From: Litoreibacter meonggei
GTDB taxonomy: Bacteria; Pseudomonadota; Alphaproteobacteria; Rhodobacterales; Rhodobacteraceae
Length of the DNA stretch: 58,644 bases
NCBI RefSeq assembly: GCF_003663885.1
Contig: NZ_RCCE01000010.1
Span: forward strand, 1 to 58,644
Direction of reading: 5' to 3'
Of this stretch, positions 23,401 through 31,110 are shown in pieces; position 1 is the first letter of the stretch; each line of letters starts with the position of its first letter. The translations under genes were made by a program, and so were the position numbers. Below the pieces are notes generated by a model. That model was not told where the DNA came from. It was given only the letters and a program-made list of their open reading frames with translations, and did no database searches.

Positions 23401-25985
23401 CGACCGCCGAAACGCAAGTTTCGACGGCCAAGATCGCACCTGTCTATCTTCACGAACTGATCACACCGGCGCTTAAAGCGAATCCGGATCACTGCGCTTT
23501 TCGGTTTCGTGGTGCGGAGCTGACCTGCGCAGATCTGCTCAAAGCAGCACGCCATGCAGCAACGAGGCTGAGCCGGCTCGGCCTTGTTGCAGGGGAGCCT
23601 GTGGCCGTCGAGATCGAGCATTCTTTTGAGCTCGTCATCGGAATGTGCGGCGTCGTGATGTCAGGAGGGTGCGTGGTCCCAATTGATCCTACGGCATCGG
23701 AGGAGCGCCGCCGTGCCATTCTCGCTGATATCAATCCGCGACTTGTCATGACGAGATCGCAACAGAAATCCGCCTCCTGCCCCCCCGGCTCCTCGGCTTC
23801 AATTGATATCGTGGATAACGGGCCCGGACAGGTGGTCCCCGCAGATCCCGATTTGGCCTTTGTCGTCTATACGTCAGGGTCCGGTGGCGGCCCCAAAGGG
23901 GTCGAGATTACGCACGCCAATTACACTGGGAGATTGCAGAAGATCATCGAAGCAAGCCCCTCAGGCGCTGGAACCGTGGATCTCGCATGGACCCCCTCAA
24001 GCTTCATCGGAATGCTTGATGAAATATTCTACCCTCTGCTTATGGGTTTTCGTGCTGTTATCGCTGATCCGAACGGTCGTACCGAACCTCGCGACCTTGC
24101 TAACCTTATTGCCCGTGAAGGAATTACGACTTTCAGGATCACACCAAGTCTTCTCGACGTTTTCCTGCGATCGGGTGTCGCGGACCGGCTTGGCGGTGTG
24201 CGACGTATCTTTTGCAGCGGCGAGACGCTGTCCGCGGATCTGCAAAAGAGGGCGCATGATTTGCTCAACGCCGACATTGTCGGCTTTTATGGAGCCACAG
24301 AGGCCCCCGGTGTCGCGTTTCACGCCTATGATCGAAATGCGCCGCCACTTGAGACGAGTATATGCATGCCGCAAGTGTTTGCGGCCATCTGCGTCACAGG
24401 CGCTGACGGCCGGGATGTCGACGTGGGAGAGACAGGCGAGATCTGGATCGGAGGTTGCGCAGTTGCGCGGGGATATCGAGGCAAACCGGACCTGTCCGCT
24501 GAAAAGTTCGTTCAACGGGATGGCGCGCAATGGTATCGCACCGGAGATTTGGGGCGGCGTTTGGACGGTGGGCGCATAGAAGTCTTGGGCCGCTTAGATT
24601 TAAGTGAAGTCAAAATCCATGGGGTGCGCGTCAGCCTGCCTGAAATAAGAGAGGCGCTTGGCAGTTTGCCTTTGGTCGCGGATGCATGGGTCAGCGTTGT
24701 CACGACCGCACAGGGGGGCGACCCGATACTTGTCGCGCACTATGTTGCTACGGATGGGGTCGATGCTGCACCAAGAGGCCTGAAGTCGGAGTTATCCTCG
24801 CTGTTGCCGTCTGCTGCTGTGCCGCGTGCGCTGATTGAGCGAGATCATTTTCCGCTCACCGCGAACGGCAAGCTGGACATCCAGAAACTGGCGCAGGAGG
24901 CATCTGCTTTTCTTGCATCTGCATCGAAAACCGAAATCACGGGGGATCTGCCGGAACCCGGTAAGATGTCGTCGGAGATTGAAGCCCTTCTCCCTGTCGT
25001 GATTGATGTGGCCGAGGAAATTTTAAACGTCGAAGGGCTTTCTGGCAGGGACAATTTTTTTGCCGCTGGAGGGAATTCCCTTCTTGCCGTGCATTGCTCT
25101 TTGGCGTTGAGCGAGAGGCTTGGTGTGGACATCATGACCACGCTTATTTTCAACACCGAAACATTGTTGGATATTGCTGAGGCGATTGCCTCGGGGCGTG
25201 GTCACGCGGCTGCATCGCTTAGGCTTTTGCGCAACGGAGATGGTGAAGAGCCGCCACTCTTTACTGTGAATGCGACCGGAAATTACAGCGTATTGGCGGC
25301 CCAGCTGGGTGGGACATATCCAGTCTACAATCTGAATATATTCGGCCTGACGAATGATCTGATCGAGACCCTCGACACTGTGGCCCTCGAGGATTTGGCT
25401 GTTCGACTGGCAGAGCAGATATATGACGCCCACCCAACCGGTCCCTATAGGTTGCTCGCGTATTGTCAGGACGGCTGCCTCGCGATTGAGACCGCGCGCG
25501 TTCTGCAACAACGGCACGGGGCTATATGCAGCCTTCTCCTTATTGATACGTTCTTCATGGAGCATAGGACGAACCCAAAGATGTTGTTGATGAGGGCGGT
25601 CGATCTGGGGGCGTCCTATTATTTCAAGAAGCTCAAAGGGATGCTGCGAAAGCAGAAGGCGCAGGATAGTTTCGCCGACATTGACCCCGAACGACGTGCC
25701 GCACTCATGGGCAAGTCGCAAAATGATCAGAGGCTTTATCGTCGCTACACCGAGCTTTTTACGGCCTATCGCCCGTCTGTTTTTGAAGGTCAGGTCGCCC
25801 TGTTCGTGTCTCAGGAATGGCGGCGCGCCAACCTGTCTTGTGTGCAGGAGATGGCACAGAACGGCCTTACGGTGGCATATGTCCCGGGACTACATAACAC
25901 ACTCTTTACTCAGGAAGATGTTCCCAACCTAGCTGCCGCAATAGACGCAGAATTGCCAAGGTTGCAGGGTCGTCGCACGTGTTGA
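23397..25985 (+). CDS. Single-module NRPS-like enzyme, A-T-TE
   Basis: Numbering is from the ATG at 23397 (862 residues). The adenylation domain (about 15-495) has YTSGSGGGPKG, GFYGATEAPG, YRTGDLGRR and PLTANGKLD with the catalytic Lys492. The carrier domain has FFAAGGNSLLAV with Ser561 for phosphopantetheine. The thioesterase (about 615-855) has LLAYCQDGCLA, where the usual GxSxG serine is Cys690, plus Asp717 and His833. There is no condensation domain. The A4 segment SSFIGMLDEIF lacks the Asp that binds the alpha-amino group in amino-acid-activating domains (Ile there), as in A domains for keto, hydroxy or aryl acids. This reminds one of A-T-TE furanone/quinone synthetases. An ATG at 23388 is the alternative start. 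Confidence 0.9.
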   Translation: MTTAETQVSTAKIAPVYLHELITPALKANPDHCAFRFRGAELTCADLLKAARHAATRLSRLGLVAGEPVAVEIEHSFELVIGMCGVVMSGGCVVPIDPTASEERRRAILADINPRLVMTRSQQKSASCPPGSSASIDIVDNGPGQVVPADPDLAFVVYTSGSGGGPKGVEITHANYTGRLQKIIEASPSGAGTVDLAWTPSSFIGMLDEIFYPLLMGFRAVIADPNGRTEPRDLANLIAREGITTFRITPSLLDVFLRSGVADRLGGVRRIFCSGETLSADLQKRAHDLLNADIVGFYGATEAPGVAFHAYDRNAPPLETSICMPQVFAAICVTGADGRDVDVGETGEIWIGGCAVARGYRGKPDLSAEKFVQRDGAQWYRTGDLGRRLDGGRIEVLGRLDLSEVKIHGVRVSLPEIREALGSLPLVADAWVSVVTTAQGGDPILVAHYVATDGVDAAPRGLKSELSSLLPSAAVPRALIERDHFPLTANGKLDIQKLAQEASAFLASASKTEITGDLPEPGKMSSEIEALLPVVIDVAEEILNVEGLSGRDNFFAAGGNSLLAVHCSLALSERLGVDIMTTLIFNTETLLDIAEAIASGRGHAAASLRLLRNGDGEEPPLFTVNATGNYSVLAAQLGGTYPVYNLNIFGLTNDLIETLDTVALEDLAVRLAEQIYDAHPTGPYRLLAYCQDGCLAIETARVLQQRHGAICSLLLIDTFFMEHRTNPKMLLMRAVDLGASYYFKKLKGMLRKQKAQDSFADIDPERRAALMGKSQNDQRLYRRYTELFTAYRPSVFEGQVALFVSQEWRRANLSCVQEMAQNGLTVAYVPGLHNTLFTQEDVPNLAAAIDAELPRLQGRRTC

Positions 25986-26333
25986 TTTGCTGGCGCGGGA
26001 TGGGGTGAGAATCACCTTAAAAGGGAAAAATATCGAAGCCGTAACAATAGGCTAATCCTCGCCGGATATTGTTTCCAATCAGGGAACAGTGCCTCTTTTT
26101 GGGGGGTAAGCAGCTGAACTTGTTCAGAGCAATTTGGCCGCGTGTACGCTTTAATCGTTTTAGATTCAGTGGTTTGCTGTTATATTTTGTAAATTCCAGA
26201 AATTGGCAAAAATAAGGAGAATATGCGGAATTTATGCTGCCATGACGTTAAGGATATGTTAAGATTATAGGTGAATTAGGTGTTTTAAGTGATTTTTTGC
26301 ACCTTCTTGTATGTTTATTTGAGGGCGTAACCA
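25986..26333. promoter_or_regulatory. AT-rich leader region of the VPLPA-CTERM gene
   Basis: This 348-bp stretch has no full gene. Its AT content rises from about 26140 on, with TTGCTGTTATATTTTGTAAAT at 26174-26194 as a possible promoter. A 15-codon frame with AAGGAG just before its ATG lies at 26223-26270. A long AT-rich untranslated leader follows before the sorted protein. Confidence 0.5.
26223..26270 (+). CDS. Possible 15-codon leader peptide
   Basis: ATG at 26223 follows AAGGAG at a short three-base spacing and reads MRNLCCHDVKDMLRL before TAG. It precedes the VPLPA-CTERM gene by 63 bp. Two adjacent Cys codons could make it cysteine-responsive, but nothing else supports attenuation. Confidence 0.25.
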   Translation: MRNLCCHDVKDMLRL

Positions 26334-26972
26334 ATGAAAAACTTTCTGAAACTGACTACTACTGCCGCTGTGCTGACTGTGGCTGGGTCGCTATCAGCTT
26401 CCGCCGCATTGATTGACTTTAGTGCAACCGGGACCGGCTTTTCCGGCTCGCTTGGTTCAAACAACTGGACATTGACCGGTTTTCCAGTCGCTCCGAATAC
26501 GGACGAAACTGGCAGAGGCCCGGTGGGTGTTATTGCCGGTGACAACGACGGTGTCGGCATCGACAACGACGAAGTGACCGCTCCTTCCGAATATTTGACC
26601 CTGACATTTGATCGCAATGTTCGTCTGGTTGGATCCTACTTCCTTGACCTGTTCATCGCACGTACTGGGTTGTCCCATGAAGTTGCGAACATCACCGTTG
26701 GCGCTGTGCCAGGTGCTGTTGCTGCATTTAAAGATGCCGACGATGTCTTCCCAACCCAAGGCGGCTATGCCGAGTTGGAAAACCTGAGCCTTGTTGGAAC
26801 TCAGTTTACCTTCTTCGCAAGCCTGACCAATGACGACATCGGCAAAGCCGACTTCGCTTTGGCTGCGGTTGAAGTTGCTCCGGTTCCACTGCCAGCAGGC
26901 TTCTTGCTTCTGGGCACGGCACTGGGTGGTCTGGGCGTCGCACGTCGCCGCAAGCAGCGCAAAGCTGCTTAA
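26334..26972 (+). CDS. VPLPA-CTERM sorting domain protein
   Basis: The 212-residue secreted protein has a signal peptide ending near SLSASA-A. An all-beta body follows (about 25-180). The C-terminus has the tripartite sorting signal: VPLPAG, a hydrophobic helix (FLLLGTALGGLGVA) and a basic tail (RRRKQRKAA). This is the VPLPA variant of PEP-CTERM, recognised by a dedicated exosortase that cuts near the motif. The matching exosortase is at 52743-54350. The body resembles other PEP-CTERM surface proteins and has no enzyme motif. GAGGG precedes the ATG, and a strong terminator follows 22 bp after the stop, so it is a single-gene unit. Confidence 0.93.
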   Translation: MKNFLKLTTTAAVLTVAGSLSASAALIDFSATGTGFSGSLGSNNWTLTGFPVAPNTDETGRGPVGVIAGDNDGVGIDNDEVTAPSEYLTLTFDRNVRLVGSYFLDLFIARTGLSHEVANITVGAVPGAVAAFKDADDVFPTQGGYAELENLSLVGTQFTFFASLTNDDIGKADFALAAVEVAPVPLPAGFLLLGTALGGLGVARRRKQRKAA

Positions 26973-26994
26973 GCCAGACTGTTTAGCTAATTTG

Positions 26995-27030
26995 AAAGAG
27001 CCGGCCTTTCTGGGTCGGCTCTTTTCTTTT
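26995..27030 (+). terminator. Rho-independent terminator of the VPLPA-CTERM gene
   Basis: AAAGAGCCG (26995-27003) and CGGCTCTTT (27016-27024) form a perfect 9-bp stem, extended by GCC/GGT inside. It is followed by TTTCTTTT-type sequence. Position and form are typical of a strong intrinsic terminator. Confidence 0.88.
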
Positions 27031-27126
27031 GTGTGAGATGCTGCGGGTGTTCTATATCGGGGTGATCCTCTGGACCCGGGCCGGTGGCCTGAAAAATAAG
27101 AAGCCTTAAGCGGGACGCAGTTTTCC

Positions 27127-28560
27127 ATGCTATTTACCGAGCTGAGATTTTGGGCCTTCTTTGCAATTGTCTCATGGCTCTATGTGGTGCTGCCGCATCG
27201 TTGGCAGAACCGGATGCTTCTGGTGGCCAGCTACGTCTTTTACGGCGCGTGGGACTGGCGTTTTCTTGGCCTGATCGTGTTTTCTACCGTGGTGGATTAT
27301 CTGATCGGGATTCGGCTGGGGGCCGAGGACGACACCCGACGCCGGAAGATCCTGGTCAGCACATCACTGGCCGTTAATCTTGGGCTGTTGGGCGTTTTCA
27401 AATATTTTGGCTTCTTTGCCGACAGTTTTCAGGCGCTGCTGGCGATGGCGGGGCTGGAGGCCGGGCCAATCACCTTGTCCATTGTGCTGCCGGTGGGCAT
27501 CTCGTTCTACACCTTCCAGACCCTAAGCTACACGATCGATATCTATCGCCGCGACCTGAAGCCCACCCGTGACTTTCTGGATTTTGCGCTGTTCGTGGCC
27601 TTTTTCCCGCAGCTGGTGGCCGGCCCCATCGAGCGCGCCCGCAACCTTTTGCCCAATATAGCCCTCCCCCGCACCCTAAGCTGGGATGCGGTTGGCCGCG
27701 GTGCGGTTCTGTGCTTGCTGGGATTGATCAAAAAGGTGGTTATCGCGGATGCCATCGCACCATCGGTGAATGCGGTCTATGCCAACCCTAGCCCGTCGGG
27801 GCTGGATATTGCCTTTGCTACTTGGCTCTTTGCGATCCAGATTTATTGCGACTTTTCCGGCTACACCGACATCGCACGCGGAGTAGCCAAGATGTTGGGA
27901 TTCCGGTTGATGCGCAATTTTGCCCAACCCTATTTCGCGGCCGATCCGCAAGAATTCTGGCGGCGGTGGCATATCAGCCTGTCCACATGGTTGCGTGACT
28001 ACCTCTATATCTCGCTAGGGGGCAACCGCGGCGGACGTTGGTTTACCTACCGCAACCTGATGGCCACGATGGTGCTTGGCGGCCTGTGGCACGGCGCGGC
28101 ATGGAACTTTGTGCTATGGGGGCTTTATCAAGGTGGCCTCTTGTCGGCGCACCGCGCATTTGCAGGGCGTCATGACAGGGTGGGTGAGGGTCAACGCCGT
28201 AGTTTGGGCAGCTGGCTGTGGCGGTTGCTGGCGGTTGGCGCGTTTTTTCAGGTGGTCTGCTATGGCTGGCTTTTGTTCCGGGCGCAGTCTTTTGCGCAGA
28301 TTGTAGAGTTCACTTCCCGGCTTTTGGGCGGCGGCGACCGGGCGTATCTTTCCATGTCGATGCCTTCGGTCCCCTTCGCGGCACTTTTAGGGCTGGTGTT
28401 CTTAACGATGTGGGATCTTCTCGTGGAAATGACGGGAGATGTGCAATTCTACCGGAATTGCTATCTGCCCCTGCGAGCGGCCTTATATGCCGGTATGATT
28501 TACCTTCTGGCGTTCGGCTCCACTTCGGCCAGTTCGGCCTTCATCTATTTTCAGTTCTAG
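27127..28560 (+). CDS. MBOAT family O-acyltransferase (AlgI-like)
   Basis: AlgI-type proteins carry acyl groups across the inner membrane for transfer to exported polysaccharide. The 477-residue protein begins MLFTELRFWAFF and has about eleven hydrophobic segments. It shows the family blocks FPQLVAGPIERARNLLP (about 160-178), YCDFSGYTDIARG, FWRRWHISLSTWLRDYLYI and GGLWHGAAWNFVLWG with the catalytic His near residue 322. The next gene, nine bp downstream, encodes an SGNH-like periplasmic partner. This pairing recalls AlgI with AlgJ/AlgX. Confidence 0.93.
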   Translation: MLFTELRFWAFFAIVSWLYVVLPHRWQNRMLLVASYVFYGAWDWRFLGLIVFSTVVDYLIGIRLGAEDDTRRRKILVSTSLAVNLGLLGVFKYFGFFADSFQALLAMAGLEAGPITLSIVLPVGISFYTFQTLSYTIDIYRRDLKPTRDFLDFALFVAFFPQLVAGPIERARNLLPNIALPRTLSWDAVGRGAVLCLLGLIKKVVIADAIAPSVNAVYANPSPSGLDIAFATWLFAIQIYCDFSGYTDIARGVAKMLGFRLMRNFAQPYFAADPQEFWRRWHISLSTWLRDYLYISLGGNRGGRWFTYRNLMATMVLGGLWHGAAWNFVLWGLYQGGLLSAHRAFAGRHDRVGEGQRRSLGSWLWRLLAVGAFFQVVCYGWLLFRAQSFAQIVEFTSRLLGGGDRAYLSMSMPSVPFAALLGLVFLTMWDLLVEMTGDVQFYRNCYLPLRAALYAGMIYLLAFGSTSASSAFIYFQF

Positions 28561-28569
28561 GAGGCAGGC

Positions 28570-29685
28570 ATGAAACGACAACTTGGTGTGCTTGGCTTAA
28601 CCTTGATGATGCTCGTCGTCCTTGATCTGGCTGTGGCCGGAATCCTTCATCTTGCCGAGACGCGCGGTGCGGTGACTTCGTTGGTGAGGTTCTTTGAATA
28701 TGGGCGCAGTGTTCCGGGAAAGCTGGATCGCTGGATCGAGAATCCGGGCTTGAAAGACAGCCTGTTCAAAGTCGCGTGGCTTCCGGCGGAGATGGACAAA
28801 TCCGCCCAGAGATTTCGGGACGAAGATGCCGGCGCTGGCCCGGTTTTGCGGTCTTACGGCATGTCGTTTTCAGGCCGGATTTTGAACGGCGCCAAGAAGG
28901 CTGACCCAGAGCTGAGCTTTGATTTGCATGGTGGCCCGGCGGCGCCTCCCAATTTGGTCTATGAAGCGTTCTTGCGCGACCAGCCAAACCGGCGGTCGGG
29001 TGATATTGCCATTCTGGGGCTCTTGTCTTCGTCGGTGTCAGCGATGTCCGCGATGAGCAACCGGACCTGGAATTTTGAGCAGCCAGCGCCTTTGACCTAC
29101 CCTGTCTTTCATCTTGATGATGCCAATACCGTTGAGGGAGGTTTGCGTGCAGTTCACCCTTTGGTTGAAAGCATGGCAGACGAACTGGCGCTCCGAGAAG
29201 ATCCGCAAGCGGCACAGGACTGGGCGGCACAGCTTGAAGCGGAAGATGCGTTATACGTCAAAGCCGCATTTTATTGGCCCGGTCTGGATGCCTCCCCGTT
29301 TGTCAGGTTAGTGCGACGCGCCCTTGCGATCAGCACCATTCAAGACAGGAAGCGGGAGCTGATCCAAAATACGCAAGACTATGATTACCCCGAGGTGCTG
29401 CGCCGCATGATTGGGCAATTTGCCCGATCAGCGCGCGCGGACGGGCTGATCCCTGTTGTGTTTCTTATCCAGTCCCGACAGCAAGGCGATCCGGACCTGT
29501 TGGCGATTGCCCGCCCCGTTCTCGACGCGGATGACATCGTCTATTTCGCAACGACAGAACATTTCGACCCACAGGATTCCAGCGGTTTTCAACCGGATGG
29601 CCATTATACGAGGACTGTTGACGCCATGTTCGGGGAGGCGCTGATCGGCACGTTTGAGCGCGCGGGTATTCGCTATCGAAAGTGA
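28570..29685 (+). CDS. AlgJ/SGNH-like periplasmic protein, partner of the MBOAT acyltransferase
   Basis: The 371-residue protein has one N-terminal membrane anchor (about 5-27) and a periplasmic body. GDIAILGLLSSSVSAM sits where SGNH proteins have the GDS block. QPDGHYTR near residue 345 resembles the terminal Asp/His block. The Asp of GDS is missing, so catalysis is uncertain. Immediate linkage to the MBOAT gene (GGAGG overlapping the spacer as a good ribosome site) is the main evidence for a role in the final acyl transfer to the polysaccharide. No stronger family match is apparent. Confidence 0.65.
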   Translation: MKRQLGVLGLTLMMLVVLDLAVAGILHLAETRGAVTSLVRFFEYGRSVPGKLDRWIENPGLKDSLFKVAWLPAEMDKSAQRFRDEDAGAGPVLRSYGMSFSGRILNGAKKADPELSFDLHGGPAAPPNLVYEAFLRDQPNRRSGDIAILGLLSSSVSAMSAMSNRTWNFEQPAPLTYPVFHLDDANTVEGGLRAVHPLVESMADELALREDPQAAQDWAAQLEAEDALYVKAAFYWPGLDASPFVRLVRRALAISTIQDRKRELIQNTQDYDYPEVLRRMIGQFARSARADGLIPVVFLIQSRQQGDPDLLAIARPVLDADDIVYFATTEHFDPQDSSGFQPDGHYTRTVDAMFGEALIGTFERAGIRYRK

Positions 29686-29751
29686 CAGCTATCAAACTGG
29701 TGCGGGCCTGATGAGTGGGCTATGGCCGCGGTATCTTGAAGGACGGACATT

Positions 29752-31110
29752 GTGAAAAACAGGCTGCGTTCAACATTTTCAGGCGATTCAGTCGGTAAGC
29801 GCGCCTTGCGCGGCAGTGCCTTGACGGTGGTCGGTTTCGGGGGCAGCAAAGTGCTGCGGCTTGCGTCGAACCTGCTGCTGACCCGATTGCTGTTTCCCGA
29901 AGCCTTTGGCCTGATGGCCTTGGTGCAGGTGTTCATGGCTGGTTTGGCGATGTTTTCCGATATCGGCATCAAGACGTCGATCATCCAGAACCCTCGTGGT
30001 GACGAGCCCGAGTTTTTGAATACCGCATGGACGATGCAAATTGCCCGAGGCGTGTTCTTGTGGCTGGCGGCCTGTGCGTTGGCCCTGCCGGCGGCGAGCC
30101 TTTATGACGAGCCGATGCTGAGCCAGCTTTTACCTGTGGCGGGATTGAGCGCATTAATTGCAGGGTTCAGGACAACAAAGATTGCCACGGCAAACCGGCA
30201 TCTGATGTTAGGACGCCAGACCGTTATAGACCTGGGCGCACAAGTGGTCGGGATCATCATCACCGTGTCGCTGGCTTACATGCTCAGATCCGTTTGGGCG
30301 CTGGTGATTGGCGGCCTGATCTCCGAGGTGCTGCGGGTTGTGCTGTTCCACCTGATTTTGCCGGGTATTCGCAATCGATTATATTGGGAGCGAGAGACTG
30401 CGTCCGGCTTGATCCGGTTTGGTAAATACATCTTCCTTGGCACGGTTGCAGGCTTTGCTATCAACCAAGGGGACCGCGCGGTTTTGGGCGGCTACGTCTC
30501 TTTGAGCGAGCTTGGCGTCTACAGCATCGGGATGCTTTTGGGCACAATGCCGTTGATGTTGGGCATGGCCCTGAACGGCAAGATTGTTCTGCCGCTTTAC
30601 CGAATGAAGCCGCCCGCCGAGAGTATGAGCAACCGCAGGCAGATTTCACGGGCACGCCGCCTTCTGGTCACGGCAACGTTCATTTTGAACATTCCGTTGG
30701 CTTATGCGGGCATAGCGTTGATCGAGACGCTATATGATCCCCGCTATGTTCTGGCAGGACCGATTGTCGTGTTGGTCAGCCTCGCGGCCGTGCCGCAACT
30801 GGTCTTCAACGGCTATGGGGGGGCGCTGCTCGCGAATGGCGATTCAAAGCGCCACTTTATTTTGCTGTCCTGCACCGCTGCGGCGCAGCTGATCTATCTG
30901 TTTGTTGGCGTGAACTGGTATGGTCTATTCGGTGCAATTCTGGCGCCGGGTCTGGCGGCCTTGACCACCTACCCGATGCGCATTGTTTTTGTGGCCCGCT
31001 ACAAGGCCAATGATCATTGGAGCGATCTGAGATTTTTGGCTCTGGGGCTTGGGCTAACGGGCTTTGCGTGTTGGCTGCACCTGGATGACATCATGGCGTT
31101 GATCCCATGA
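29752..31110 (+). CDS. wzx: Wzx-type polysaccharide flippase
   Basis: This protein is expected to flip undecaprenyl-linked repeat units across the inner membrane. The 452-residue product has about twelve hydrophobic segments. It begins with a family-typical ALRGSALTVVGFGGSKVLRL and LLLTRLLFPEAFGLMALVQV, followed by the FSDIGIKTSIIQN block of the MATE-like polysaccharide transporter family (Wzx/lipopolysaccharide biosynthesis). The start is a GTG with AAGGACGG upstream. It overlaps the next gene by four bases (ATGA). Confidence 0.92.
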   Translation: MKNRLRSTFSGDSVGKRALRGSALTVVGFGGSKVLRLASNLLLTRLLFPEAFGLMALVQVFMAGLAMFSDIGIKTSIIQNPRGDEPEFLNTAWTMQIARGVFLWLAACALALPAASLYDEPMLSQLLPVAGLSALIAGFRTTKIATANRHLMLGRQTVIDLGAQVVGIIITVSLAYMLRSVWALVIGGLISEVLRVVLFHLILPGIRNRLYWERETASGLIRFGKYIFLGTVAGFAINQGDRAVLGGYVSLSELGVYSIGMLLGTMPLMLGMALNGKIVLPLYRMKPPAESMSNRRQISRARRLLVTATFILNIPLAYAGIALIETLYDPRYVLAGPIVVLVSLAAVPQLVFNGYGGALLANGDSKRHFILLSCTAAAQLIYLFVGVNWYGLFGAILAPGLAALTTYPMRIVFVARYKANDHWSDLRFLALGLGLTGFACWLHLDDIMALIP

